Assembly (NCBI GenBank): GCA_015233155.1
Contig: JADFYG010000039.1
Span: 1-62,853 of the forward strand
Origin: Candidatus Rifleibacteriota bacterium
GTDB lineage: Bacteria; Muiribacteriota; Ozemobacteria; Ozemobacterales; Ozemobacteraceae
DNA: 62,853 nt
Reading direction: 5' to 3'
Both the position numbers and the translations under genes were made by a program. Every line of letters begins with the position of its first letter. The stretch's first letter is position 1. This document shows positions 49,300 through 58,872 of the stretch, piece by piece. Below the pieces are notes generated by a model. The model saw nothing but the letters and a program-made list of their open reading frames with translations, did not search any database and was not told where the DNA came from.

Positions 49300-52200
49300 G
49301 CACGCTTCGAGATATTCTTTCTTCGACGATGGAGGGATTCAAGGACCAACCACGAGATCTTCAGGATCAAGCGATATCCAAACTCGCGAGAGATCCTGAA
49401 GTATTCCATGCCGTAATGAGTAACGGCTGGAGCGGTTATGCCGACGCCGATCCAGCTCAGCAACACGCCGCGAAAATGAAACTCTTTGGTCAGGAACAAA
49501 CAGAGCTCGAACAGCAACAAAGCGAAGCTCTGATAAACGCTGGCCTTCCACACGCGCCAACGCCGGAGGAACAGGCATCACAGTTGGTCGGAGAAGAGAT
49601 CGGAAAAAGTATTCCCGGAATTATGAAGGCTCCCCTCTCAACTGTTTCACGCGGGGCATCGTCCGTCGCACAATTGGCCGGCATGGGACTTCGTGCTATC
49701 GGCGCAGAAGATACCGGGAAAAGTGTCATGAATGCCGCTCGCGTTGGCAACGAAACTATACAGGCCGCAACGGCTCCAACGCAGAAACCAATTTCTGAGA
49801 CGGGAATATCATCTGCGCTTCCCGATCAAATAGTCGAGGGAGTTCAACGCTTCGCTCCGGAACTCGGGGCTATGAGTATAATTGGTCCATTCAGCTGGAT
49901 GGCAATGACAGGCATTCCGGAGATATCGAATCGAATAGAAAAAGAAGGCGGTGGCTATTCTCCAAAGACGGCAATAGCCGGCGGCGCTCTTGGCGCTGCA
50001 ATCATGTCGTCTCCGTTAAGTGGAATCGTTGGTCGATTCACTGGAGAGATGGCAGGGCCAGAAGTAGAAGCAGCCGCTGAGAAGTTTGCACAATCTGGGA
50101 TCATGGACAAGATCAAAACAGTCCTTGTCAATGGAACAAAACAAGCCGTTGCGGGTGCAGCAAAACTGGGTGCAGCTGGAGCCGCAAACGAGGTCTACGA
50201 TCAGGCATCCGTAAAAATGGCGCAACTTCTTTCAAGAAAGGATCCGGACTGGCTCAACTGGGATATCGACAGAATTCGAAAGACCGCTATTGATATGGGC
50301 GCATTTGGCGCAATAGCAGATGGTATCAGCGGAGTAGTATCAACGCCAGGCATTGGGCACGAGTCGAAACCGGTAGAACTGAACAACGCTATCGATCAAT
50401 CTCCAGAACCACAACCAGAAGCAGTGCCTACCACGGCTCCCGCTCCTCTCTCTGTCGTCGAACCAACTATCAACAGATTTAACACGTCTGATCTTCCGCA
50501 TGACTCTTTCAGCCAATTCGCTGAGCAAACGTTAGGTCGTCCAATTGCTCCTGATGCAACAGATCTGACGCATGAAGACGTTGCAAAGCTCAACTCTGCC
50601 ATGGATCAAGCAGAACAGACAACAACGGCGGAAGAGAAAGCCAAGCAGACAGAAGACCTTACGCAGGCCTTCAACGATCCGAATACCACCATCCAGGAAA
50701 AGCAGAATATTGCGAAGCAGAAGCAGGCACTTGCGCAGGAGCCTCAGCAATACCAGACGTCCGCAACCCCAGATATTCCGCTTCCGCAGGTCTGGAATCC
50801 AACGGGAATACCCGGAGAGAGGACGGCAGAAGTTCCGACAGCGGAACGAACAACGCCGGCGCTTGCTCAGATGCTTCGCGAGGATGCACTTACGCCTGAA
50901 CAGCGCGTATGGTTGCTACAGCAGAAAGATGCCAGAGAACAAGCGCAGTCGATGCAGGTAGCTGATAGTGGGCCGGCGTCGAATATCCCCGGGGAACCTG
51001 CAACCGAGATCAACACACCGACGAATTATCGCCGCGGCGGAGGCTTTGCCCCACATGATTACATCCTTCATGCAATAGAAAAATCCGCTGAATTCGCCAA
51101 ATGGTCACAGCGCAAACTCGGCGATCTGTTCCAACGCGCAGTTGATTTCGTTCGCTCCGGAAAGACTTATATTGAATTCGGAAAGGACGCAATGAAGAGC
51201 GGGTTGGGAAAGTCAGCCAAGTTCTTCAAGCAGGCGTGGGATGATGCAGGATCACTTGTTAATAGTCTCAGAAAACCAATGATTTCGTCAAACAAAGTTA
51301 AGGTTATAGCGGCCATAAAAAGCATCATTGGCGGTGCCGACGAAGCTGTTATCAAGGGGTTACGACCGGACATCGAGAAATTTGGTGGTTCTTCTGATGT
51401 TTCTATTTTATGGGGAGATTCAAAAAAAGGATTGATGCATATCGGCCAACAAAGAGGTGCTGACATCGTTCGTGCTGTTTTGGACACTGTTGCTGATGGT
51501 GAGATAAGCAAATTTGTCCCATCAAAGAAAACGGTTCATCTTGAAAAAGATGGTGTTGAAGCCGTACTTTCTCTTGATGAATCTGGAAAGAAAAAAACGT
51601 GGCTACTCACTGGTTGGAAAATAAACAAGCCCGATGCGTCCAGCGAGGTTAGTGCTCGGTCTGGAGCTACGCAAACCGGACCTATGTTTAGTCGTTCCGA
51701 TTTGGGTGCGGGCTTAACATCAAATTTATCCCCATCTGATACACAAGTCAAATCAGGCTCATCTGAAATCGTTTCCCCCAGAGATCCCCGACGTGGCGCG
51801 CGTATTTCCGTGCGTGGTCTCGTTGATGCCGTCACCGGTGTTAAGTCTGCAAAAGACGAACCAACGATCACTGAGAAGCAGGCCGAAAAGCGAGCACTCC
51901 AGCGCGAGAAGAAAGTGGCCGACGAAGTTTCGAGAGTCGCTCATCGTGGTAGCGACATTCGCGCATCAATCGTTAAATCCGAAACCACGCGTATCGAACG
52001 AGAGCGAGCGGTGGAACGCATTGCAGATCTCAAGACGAAGAACGAGCAGGCAAACGCGAACCGAGATGATCTGCGCAAGCAGGCGATTGAACTTTCAAAT
52101 ACCGTCCCGCTGGAAGTGAGAGGAAAAATAGTAGCGGCGGTTGCCAATGCAAATACACCCGCGAAGTTTGCTCATGTTGTCGATATGCTTGAATCTGGAA

Positions 52201-54839
52201 TGAAGGACGTTGCGGCACAAGATGCTATGGCCGCCTATCGAAAAGAAATCAAGGGACTGAAGAAGTATCCCAATTACGGGATGCATCCGGAGATGGCTGA
52301 TCAGATTCGCAGCATCGTTGATAACGTAAGTGACGCCACGCCCGGGAAGACATTCAATAAGCTGGCTGATTGGATGGAACGAAACTATAACGTCCGTTTC
52401 CCTGATGGGTCTGTTCCTGTGCCTGAGCGCATCGTAAAGGCGCTTCGAGACGCGAAGAACGAGAATATCCGAGACATCGCCAAGAAAGACCCTCAGCGGT
52501 TACACGAAATGGCTGAAACAATCCGAACGTTCCGCCGGCTCAATAATGATGTTACCTGGCTTGAACGTAATCGCGAAGCGAAAGCGGCGAGCGTCCAGGC
52601 TCATGCAGTATCAGATGAAGTGGTGCAGCGTAAGAAAGAAATCCCTCACGCTGTTGATGAAACACCGCAGTCGGGATGGGTCAGACGCTTCCTCGGTTCA
52701 AACATGGGGGCCGAAAACCTTGCCATGCGTGCAGGGAAGAACGGGAAAGAGTTGTTCTTCGAAGGTCCGCGACGTGGCGAAGAGGCGGCGGCTCGCGTTC
52801 AGTTCCTCGGAAAAGACCATATGGAACCGGTATTCAAAAAGGCCGGTCTCGAATCCGAGAATAAGCGTGCAAAGTTCGCAAAAGAGGTTGTCGACATTCC
52901 TACGTCACATGGTTCAATGAAGATTACGCGAGGGCAGAAGATAGACCTCCTCGCACATTTAATGGATCCGGACACGAGAGAGCAGATCCTTCGTGGTGGA
53001 GTAACGTCGGGACTCGATAAATCTGGCACAACGCACAATATTACCCGCGAGATGGCAGAGCGGATCATCGCCGAAGCCGATCCGCGCGAAACCCAGATTG
53101 CGCATGCAATGGTAGATTTCATTGGAAAAGTTCTTAAACCCATACTGAATGAAATGGCGGTAAAACTTACAGGCGAAGAGATTGCGCATCGAATGGTCTA
53201 TTGGCCGCGAACTGTCGAATATAGTCGAGATCCAACGACGGGATTTTATTCTGTAGATGTGATGAAGACTCTTGAAAACATGGGAATATTCAAGGAACGC
53301 GTCACTAATAATAACCCCGTGAAGCTTACCGATGGTATCAACAAGTTCGAAAATCACGTCTCGAAAGTGGCCGGGTATACTGGTCTCGCTGAACCAATTC
53401 GAAAGGCACGCCTCGCTCTGGGATCTCGTATCGGCCCCGACAACCTTACCCTCGAAAAACAGCTCATGCGCAGATACGGTAAGGACTACACCGATCATAT
53501 CAATAGATTCCTTGAGGCACTCGAAGAAGCTGCTCATGGTGGAGATCGATCGTTGATGTCCGGTCTCTACGGTAAGATTTTTGGCAACGTAGCATTCGCC
53601 GACGTTTCGCTCTCTCCAACGGTTGCGGCTAAACACTTCAATGCATTACCGAATATGCTTTTCGATGCAACTCCGGCGGAGATAATCAATGCATTGCCGG
53701 CGATGTTCAATGTCTCCGAGTATGAAAAGAAGTGGAATGAGAACTCGCCCTTACTCCGATCTCGCTTTGAAGATTCGACTCTGAAACTTGCACAGACGGA
53801 ATATGCCCACCAGCGCAAGGACTGGCGAGAAGCGGCTATGTTTATGATGCGTGACGTTCTGAAACGCATGGCGGCTGTTTCCTATGGAATAGCTGAGGGG
53901 CGAATTGATAAAAATGATCCGGATTATGCCAGAAAGGTCGGTTCATTGGCGGCCGATATCGTCTCTCATTCGCAGAATCCGCATAGCATAACAGACCGAT
54001 CGATGCTGTCATTATCGACAAAACGAAGTGCTATAGAATCTGCGGCAATGCTATTTACTGGACCGATGAACGTTGTCGCGAAAGGACTCGACAGACTCAA
54101 CCAACGCCGTCTGAATGGCGAAATAAGCAGCACAGAAGCCATCGCTCGCGGAATGTCCGTGCTCATTGGCGGCACAATTATGGAACAGGGGATAGCTGCG
54201 ATGTATGCAAAGGCTACCGGCAAACAAGACGACAAGACCGCGATTGATCGAATCATTGATGGTGTCAATCATGCCCTTGGATCTTTCTATGGCGTTGGGA
54301 CTGTCACTAATTTTTTCACTGATGCATACCGAACGCTTGCTGAAGGAAAGGCTTTGCGTCCTGATGAGTGGCACATCGGAGAGGCCCCATATCTTTCGAC
54401 AATGGAAGAATGTGGACGATTTCTACTATCAGGTATGCAGGCACTGGCTGACGCCCATAGTGGCATTCAGATTAAGCATGGTCCAAATCAAGGTGAAGAT
54501 AGATGGTTCAAGGATGTCCTGGGCATGTTGCGTCACGCGAAAGGTCCGCTTGCACTTGGCGGTATTCCGGTATTTCCCATGAAACTTGTTAATGATCTCA
54601 AGCATGCGAAACCCGAAAAAACTGAACAAGAAAAAGAAACTGCTGGTCTCCGCAAGTCCGCAAAGGATTTCCGCCAGTCAGAACCGGTGAAGCCAAAGAC
54701 ACCCGCTCAAAAGCGACTTGAGGAGAAACGCAACGCTGATCCTCTTCACGGAATGAGCACGAAGGAAAAAGAAAAGTTTTTCCATGCGAATCCGGACAAA
54801 CGCGCCACATATCAGAAACTCAAGAGTCACAAAAAATAG
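49296..54839 (+). CDS. 1847-aa polyvalent internal virion protein with PBECR-type nuclease domain
   Basis: The giant protein begins with helical and membrane-like parts (GAIADGISGVVSTPG), followed by a Gln/Pro-rich linker and an amphipathic helix near 600. Residues about 669-776 look like a phage-Barnase-EndoU-colicin-RelE (PBECR) nuclease domain: SDVSILWGDSKKGLMHIGQQ, VHLEKDGVEAVLSLDESG, KKKTWLLTGWK. After about 850 it is long coiled-coil/helical (RIADLKTKNEQANANRDD) and then helical to a Lys-rich C-terminus. Such polyvalent proteins are packaged and injected with the DNA; the nuclease domain could attack host RNA on entry. Catalytic activity is inferred. Confidence 0.82.
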   Translation: MSTLRDILSSTMEGFKDQPRDLQDQAISKLARDPEVFHAVMSNGWSGYADADPAQQHAAKMKLFGQEQTELEQQQSEALINAGLPHAPTPEEQASQLVGEEIGKSIPGIMKAPLSTVSRGASSVAQLAGMGLRAIGAEDTGKSVMNAARVGNETIQAATAPTQKPISETGISSALPDQIVEGVQRFAPELGAMSIIGPFSWMAMTGIPEISNRIEKEGGGYSPKTAIAGGALGAAIMSSPLSGIVGRFTGEMAGPEVEAAAEKFAQSGIMDKIKTVLVNGTKQAVAGAAKLGAAGAANEVYDQASVKMAQLLSRKDPDWLNWDIDRIRKTAIDMGAFGAIADGISGVVSTPGIGHESKPVELNNAIDQSPEPQPEAVPTTAPAPLSVVEPTINRFNTSDLPHDSFSQFAEQTLGRPIAPDATDLTHEDVAKLNSAMDQAEQTTTAEEKAKQTEDLTQAFNDPNTTIQEKQNIAKQKQALAQEPQQYQTSATPDIPLPQVWNPTGIPGERTAEVPTAERTTPALAQMLREDALTPEQRVWLLQQKDAREQAQSMQVADSGPASNIPGEPATEINTPTNYRRGGGFAPHDYILHAIEKSAEFAKWSQRKLGDLFQRAVDFVRSGKTYIEFGKDAMKSGLGKSAKFFKQAWDDAGSLVNSLRKPMISSNKVKVIAAIKSIIGGADEAVIKGLRPDIEKFGGSSDVSILWGDSKKGLMHIGQQRGADIVRAVLDTVADGEISKFVPSKKTVHLEKDGVEAVLSLDESGKKKTWLLTGWKINKPDASSEVSARSGATQTGPMFSRSDLGAGLTSNLSPSDTQVKSGSSEIVSPRDPRRGARISVRGLVDAVTGVKSAKDEPTITEKQAEKRALQREKKVADEVSRVAHRGSDIRASIVKSETTRIERERAVERIADLKTKNEQANANRDDLRKQAIELSNTVPLEVRGKIVAAVANANTPAKFAHVVDMLESGMKDVAAQDAMAAYRKEIKGLKKYPNYGMHPEMADQIRSIVDNVSDATPGKTFNKLADWMERNYNVRFPDGSVPVPERIVKALRDAKNENIRDIAKKDPQRLHEMAETIRTFRRLNNDVTWLERNREAKAASVQAHAVSDEVVQRKKEIPHAVDETPQSGWVRRFLGSNMGAENLAMRAGKNGKELFFEGPRRGEEAAARVQFLGKDHMEPVFKKAGLESENKRAKFAKEVVDIPTSHGSMKITRGQKIDLLAHLMDPDTREQILRGGVTSGLDKSGTTHNITREMAERIIAEADPRETQIAHAMVDFIGKVLKPILNEMAVKLTGEEIAHRMVYWPRTVEYSRDPTTGFYSVDVMKTLENMGIFKERVTNNNPVKLTDGINKFENHVSKVAGYTGLAEPIRKARLALGSRIGPDNLTLEKQLMRRYGKDYTDHINRFLEALEEAAHGGDRSLMSGLYGKIFGNVAFADVSLSPTVAAKHFNALPNMLFDATPAEIINALPAMFNVSEYEKKWNENSPLLRSRFEDSTLKLAQTEYAHQRKDWREAAMFMMRDVLKRMAAVSYGIAEGRIDKNDPDYARKVGSLAADIVSHSQNPHSITDRSMLSLSTKRSAIESAAMLFTGPMNVVAKGLDRLNQRRLNGEISSTEAIARGMSVLIGGTIMEQGIAAMYAKATGKQDDKTAIDRIIDGVNHALGSFYGVGTVTNFFTDAYRTLAEGKALRPDEWHIGEAPYLSTMEECGRFLLSGMQALADAHSGIQIKHGPNQGEDRWFKDVLGMLRHAKGPLALGGIPVFPMKLVNDLKHAKPEKTEQEKETAGLRKSAKDFRQSEPVKPKTPAQKRLEEKRNADPLHGMSTKEKEKFFHANPDKRATYQKLKSHKK

Positions 54840-54850
54840 TCATCGAATAT

Positions 54851-54906
54851 CTATCATTTTTCTGATAATAAGTCGTATAATAGTTGTAACAGCGGGACGT
54901 TCCCGC
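54851..54906 (+). promoter_or_regulatory. late promoter with palindromic operator and 5' hairpin
   Basis: CTATCA-TTTTTC-TGATAA (54851-54868) matches the TTATCA-N6-TGATAA operator at 11 of 12 fixed bases and takes the place of the -35. A perfect TATAAT lies at 54876-54881. GCGGGA-CGT-TCCCGC (54892-54906) forms a hairpin ahead of the gene at 54931. This fits a regulated promoter for the tail-fibre locus. Confidence 0.72.
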
Positions 54907-54930
54907 AATATGACTTGGAGGGTATACGAC

Positions 54931-55443
54931 GTGAAACAGTTTAAAAACATTCTTTCCGTATTCGTGGTGATCGCACTTCTTGCTGTCACCGTTTCGGCAT
55001 CAGCAGCCCGCGTTCCGGGGTCTGCACGAGACCAGATCAACCGCGATGTTGCTGGAAACTTCAGCGTCCTCGCTCACCAGGTGTATTGTGCGCTCTCTTC
55101 TTCGCAGGTTGTAACGCCGACCGATATCACTTCGACGAATACCTATACGATCGCGTATTGCCCGACGACGATTACTCCTCCGGTACGTGTCCATATTCAG
55201 TATCTCGGCACTGCCAAGATATATGAAACGATCTACGGAACAAACGCATCAAACGTTGTTGCACCAACGGCCACATGCGCCTATCTTTTGGACAAGCGGA
55301 ATACAACTGCTACGCCCGTAATTGGCGACACGATTGACGAGATCTTCTACGATCGCCCCAATATTTCTTTCAGTGGCGGTGGGTCTGCCGCAACGTTCAC
55401 AATCGAAGTTTATACGCTGCCTTCATATCCATGGCAGGAGTAA
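54931..55443 (+). CDS. tail-locus protein with Sec signal peptide
   Basis: The 170-aa product starts with GTG 7 nt after GGAGGG. The first 26 residues (KNILSVFVVIALLAVTVSASAA) form a textbook signal peptide with an Ala-x-Ala end. The mature part is beta-rich (VRVHIQYLGTAKIYETIYG). A signal peptide on a phage structural-locus protein is unusual. It is the first of five such genes. Either the product is exported by the lysing cell, or the tail proteins were taken from a secreted host protein. Function unknown. Confidence 0.65.
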   Translation: MKQFKNILSVFVVIALLAVTVSASAARVPGSARDQINRDVAGNFSVLAHQVYCALSSSQVVTPTDITSTNTYTIAYCPTTITPPVRVHIQYLGTAKIYETIYGTNASNVVAPTATCAYLLDKRNTTATPVIGDTIDEIFYDRPNISFSGGGSAATFTIEVYTLPSYPWQE

Positions 55444-55448
55444 CGCTG

Positions 55449-55631
55449 ATGGCTCCGAAGGCAAAAAACTGGATTGAATCAGCAATCAAAAAGCCTGGTG
55501 CTCTCCGCAAAACAGCCAAGGTGAAGAAGGGACAAAAGATCCCGGCAAAGACCTTGGATAAGCTTGCGAAGAAACCAGGAAAGACCGGGAAGCGGGCTCG
55601 ACTGGCGAAGACGCTTCGCAAAATGAAATAA
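55449..55631 (+). CDS. small Lys-rich phage protein
   Basis: The 60-aa protein (KAKNWIESAIKKPGALRKTA, KVKKGQKIPAKTLDKLAKKP) is of a small lysine-rich type common in phage genomes, whose function is not known to me. The ATG at 55449 follows AGGAG, 5 nt after the previous stop. It contains two Lys-Pro-Gly turns in a repeated pattern. It may bind DNA or the capsid interior. Confidence 0.7.
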   Translation: MAPKAKNWIESAIKKPGALRKTAKVKKGQKIPAKTLDKLAKKPGKTGKRARLAKTLRKMK

Positions 55632-55681
55632 CAGCATGAGGGGCCCGGGTAACTGGGCTCCTTTGCAATGGAGGATTCATC

Positions 55682-56275
55682 GTGAAAATAAGAAGCGCCT
55701 TTTTGTTCCTGATCCTTGTCATGTTGATGACCGCAGTTCAGGCCCAAGCATGGAAAACTCCGCCGTCACCTACGCAAGGCGGACACCCGGCAATATCCGG
55801 TGTGGTTGCAAGCGGGACCGGAACGGCTACACAATACCTTGATATCGTGCCTATTCGGTGCGACGAAAACGGGAATTTGTATACAAGTCTATCTGGCACA
55901 TCCGCTGTGCGTTTTGCTTCTGACTCGATCGGGCTCGTGTTAGGTGTTGCCTCGGGATTCTCCGCGCTTCTCAACACGGTATCGGCCACTGGTTACGTCG
56001 CTGTGTCTTCTTCGCCCATTTCTTTGCCGGCAGCTACCGCCACAAACATTGTTTCTTACATCCCCGCCTCTGCTACTCACGCGTTTGAAGTCCGGGTGTT
56101 TGGGGACGAAGTGATTTTTTGTAACCAGGCGGGGCTGGCAACTGGCGTGTATCCGGTCGGCACATCTGTTGCAAGTGGGTCGTTATTCCACTGGGACGGT
56201 GATGCGCGGGCTGGGAACATCTGGGCTGCTTCCCGCAACGGCGGTGCTGCTTCGTTCACGATTTGGGGGTGGTAA
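55682..56275 (+). CDS. tail-locus protein with Sec signal peptide
   Basis: The 197-aa product has a signal peptide (RSAFLFLILVMLMTAVQAQA, cleavage near residue 23) followed by a Gly/Ser/Thr-rich mature part (ISGVVASGTGTATQYLDIVP, ASGSLFHWDGDARAGNIWAA). This composition fits a tail-fibre tip or a secreted adhesin-like protein. GGAGG precedes the ATG by 7 nt. Second of five signal-peptide genes in this locus. Confidence 0.65.
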   Translation: MKIRSAFLFLILVMLMTAVQAQAWKTPPSPTQGGHPAISGVVASGTGTATQYLDIVPIRCDENGNLYTSLSGTSAVRFASDSIGLVLGVASGFSALLNTVSATGYVAVSSSPISLPAATATNIVSYIPASATHAFEVRVFGDEVIFCNQAGLATGVYPVGTSVASGSLFHWDGDARAGNIWAASRNGGAASFTIWGW

Positions 56276-56277
56276 CG

Positions 56278-56793
56278 GTGACGAAATCATTTCTTAGGTG
56301 CGTCCTGGCTTTTGTCTTGTGGGCTCTTTGCCTTACACTTGCCTTCGCCGGTGGACCTTCGACGAGCAACCCCGTCTCTAATCCCGCTCAGATATCTCAG
56401 GGTGGCACGGGCGCGACTGCTAGTTCCGCCGCTCTGGCAAATCTGGGTGGCGCTCCTGCTATTGCGTTGACGTGGACGCCAATAACCTCGACGACAGCAT
56501 CGTGGACATATTCCGGATTCGGATTCAACGACGCCGCTTATGCCAAAGATCCTTTTGGAATCGTGCATCTTCGCGGTGTCTTCGCGGCCAGTGGGGCAGC
56601 AACACCTGAACTCGGCGCGGCAATAACGACCATGCCTTCCGGGTGTCGGCCTCTCGTAAAACAACGCGTCCCAACGAATTCGGGCGGCGCATTTGGCTCT
56701 ATTGAGATAGGTGCGGATGGCGCGATTCTAACGGAAACTGGAGCCGTGAATTACATACTGTTGGACGGCATCACGTATTGCGGAGGACAATAA
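56278..56793 (+). CDS. tail-fibre protein with Sec signal peptide
   Basis: The 171-aa product (GTG start after GGTGG) has a signal peptide (SFLRCVLAFVLWALCLTLAFA) and then QISQGGTGATASSAALANLG, a typical phage tail-fibre repeat. The C-terminal part (FGIVHLRGVFAASG, EIGADGAILTETGAVNYILL) is like fibre tip domains. The fibre motif makes this a virion protein even though it carries a secretion signal, which is the strongest evidence that the signal-peptide genes are part of the tail. Confidence 0.75.
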   Translation: MTKSFLRCVLAFVLWALCLTLAFAGGPSTSNPVSNPAQISQGGTGATASSAALANLGGAPAIALTWTPITSTTASWTYSGFGFNDAAYAKDPFGIVHLRGVFAASGAATPELGAAITTMPSGCRPLVKQRVPTNSGGAFGSIEIGADGAILTETGAVNYILLDGITYCGGQ

Positions 56794-58412
56794 TGAAACG
56801 GTTTATTGCGATTGCATTGATTATATTTGCGTCGGCATCCTGCTTTGCGGTAACAATGCCGCACTGGGTGAACATTAAAGATAAGCCTATTGTCGATATC
56901 CGCAGTTATGGTGCGAAGTGCGATGGCATCACCGATGACACTCCGGCCGTGATGGCGGCGATAGCCGCAAATCCACATGCAAATATCCGGTTTGCAAGCG
57001 GAACTACTTATCTTGCAACGCCCATCAAGAATTCTGGATCTGCGCAACTCACTCAATTAACTTTCAGCGGAGACACGAAAAATAGCTCCTTCGTCATGGG
57101 CGCATCTCAGGCTTGTTTCCTTGCGCCGATGGCCTTTTGCATTTTCGAAAATCTTACATTTATGGCAACCGGGCCAAACAACATCACTGGGATAGGTGAT
57201 AACAACACCGGGTTGCAGATAGACAATACCGAGATTCGAAATTGCAATTTCTCGTGGTCTTTATACAACGGTATTCAGGCGTATCAAACGTCGAACAAAA
57301 TTCACCATAACTATTTTTGCTGGAATGACCCGGCAACAGCCACTGTAAGAATGAACTACGGCATTCATGGCGAGTGCCAGAACAATGCCCCCGGCGGTGA
57401 CACAGATGGCATGAATAACGTCATGATCGACAACAATCGATTCGCGAACGGCATCATCAGTAACGCCCTCGTCATCACTCGTGCTATCAACGTGAATATA
57501 ACCAACAACAATTTCGAGCAGTTACCCGGCCGCGCAATGACAATTCTCGGAGCGCAAAGCATTAAAATAGATGGAAATTATTTTGAATCTTGCGCTATGA
57601 CAGCTCCCGCAGATTGTTATCTTTACCTGCTCGCTACGGGCTCTCTCGGATTTCATTCCGGGTCATTTGATAATAACTATTTAGTCAAGGGCACTTCCAG
57701 AGCTACTTCAATAATCCTTTCCGCAAATACAACTTGGTTCAACGCATGGACATACAAAAGTAATGATATATCCAACTGGCTATCGACTGATTACTTTGCG
57801 GGCACGGATATATCGCATTTCATGCCGCTATCGTCCGATGGTAATACGGTCGCCAACGGGGCGATTAAATCGTTCCTCAATAACACGGGTGGATGCTCGT
57901 CTCAGGGACTTACTGAATCGCCGAATCTTTTTGGCTTTAGCACAGCGACGGCGCTTCTTGGGTGGGGCAAAAGCACGTGTGCGTCGTGGTCAAACAGCAC
58001 AGACACGTACTATTCCGGAGAAAAGATCGATTACACAACAAGCGGGGCGGTTCCAAACTGCTTTTACATAACTCTTCCCGGAAACTATTATGCAGGGAAA
58101 CTATTTTTTGTGCGTGCCGTGGGAACGCGTGAAACTGGCACTGGCGATGCACTTAGTATCGGTTGCAATTTCACCGATGCAGCTCCTGAGTCGATGACGA
58201 TTGCTACGACCACTTCCGGTTCTATGTCCGCTCCGTATTCTATCGCGACGGGTAGCACAGAAATATATGGATGGGTGCAGGTTCCGACTACATATGCCTA
58301 CGCCCACGTAGGGCTGTGTAGCGGAGGGTTCTCAGGAACTGGGACCATCAGCACCTTCGAGATCTGGGAAGTAAATTCCTACGCCGAACGGCCAAAATTC
58401 ACAAATAAGTAA
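56793..58412 (+). CDS. tailspike: right-handed beta-helix (pectate-lyase-3-like) protein with signal peptide
   Basis: The 539-aa product (ATG overlapping the previous stop) begins with a signal peptide (RFIAIALIIFASASCFA), then VDIRSYGAKCDGITDDTPAV, the standard entry of Pectate_lyase_3 tailspikes, and parallel beta-helix coils (NTEIRNCNFSWSLYNGIQAY, MIDNNRFANGIISNALVITR, VNITNNNFEQLPGRAMTIL). A C-terminal carbohydrate-binding-like domain follows (about 385-539). The spike binds and may cleave surface polysaccharide. The secretion signal is atypical for a spike. Confidence 0.85.
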   Translation: MKRFIAIALIIFASASCFAVTMPHWVNIKDKPIVDIRSYGAKCDGITDDTPAVMAAIAANPHANIRFASGTTYLATPIKNSGSAQLTQLTFSGDTKNSSFVMGASQACFLAPMAFCIFENLTFMATGPNNITGIGDNNTGLQIDNTEIRNCNFSWSLYNGIQAYQTSNKIHHNYFCWNDPATATVRMNYGIHGECQNNAPGGDTDGMNNVMIDNNRFANGIISNALVITRAINVNITNNNFEQLPGRAMTILGAQSIKIDGNYFESCAMTAPADCYLYLLATGSLGFHSGSFDNNYLVKGTSRATSIILSANTTWFNAWTYKSNDISNWLSTDYFAGTDISHFMPLSSDGNTVANGAIKSFLNNTGGCSSQGLTESPNLFGFSTATALLGWGKSTCASWSNSTDTYYSGEKIDYTTSGAVPNCFYITLPGNYYAGKLFFVRAVGTRETGTGDALSIGCNFTDAAPESMTIATTTSGSMSAPYSIATGSTEIYGWVQVPTTYAYAHVGLCSGGFSGTGTISTFEIWEVNSYAERPKFTNK

Positions 58413-58421
58413 GGAGAATCT

Positions 58422-58859
58422 ATGAACTTTCAACCGATTATCGACCAGCTTCCAATGATTCTTGTTGCGCTCGGATTCCTATTTTGGGCGGTTTCCAAGG
58501 CCATGGATACTTATGCCCAGAAAAATCCCGCGATAGACAAGTGGGACGCTCGCGCAGCAACGATGCACACGATTTCAGCGCGATACGCGCAGGCTATCGA
58601 ATGGCTTGTTTCGTCCGGATTCTGCAAATGGACTGGCGCTCAGAAGCTTGAAGAGCTTACGAAGCGCGTCAGAGAGTTTGAGGCGCTCTGGGATAAAGGC
58701 TCTTACATCGAAGCAATCTCCGGGCTTTCGGGGTTCTACCAGTCGGCGTTGTCCAAGATCCAGGCGGCAAAGGGTATCGCGTTGGGGGAGCTGAATGGCG
58801 GGGCGTCGAATGGCGAGGCTCCGGAGACGGATCCACTTGCAAACACGCCCGCGTCTTAG
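58422..58859 (+). CDS. membrane protein with N-terminal anchor, holin-like candidate
   Basis: The 145-aa product has one membrane segment (LPMILVALGFLFWAVSKAM, residues 10-28) followed by a cytoplasmic-looking helical part (KLEELTKRVREFEALWD). The layout, one transmembrane helix and then a coiled coil, is seen in some phage holins. AAGGAG precedes the ATG. It lies between the tailspike and a LamG-like fibre gene. Holin function is a guess; the 59955 gene is an equal candidate. Confidence 0.55.
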   Translation: MNFQPIIDQLPMILVALGFLFWAVSKAMDTYAQKNPAIDKWDARAATMHTISARYAQAIEWLVSSGFCKWTGAQKLEELTKRVREFEALWDKGSYIEAISGLSGFYQSALSKIQAAKGIALGELNGGASNGEAPETDPLANTPAS

Positions 58860-58872
58860 GAGTCGATATCAG

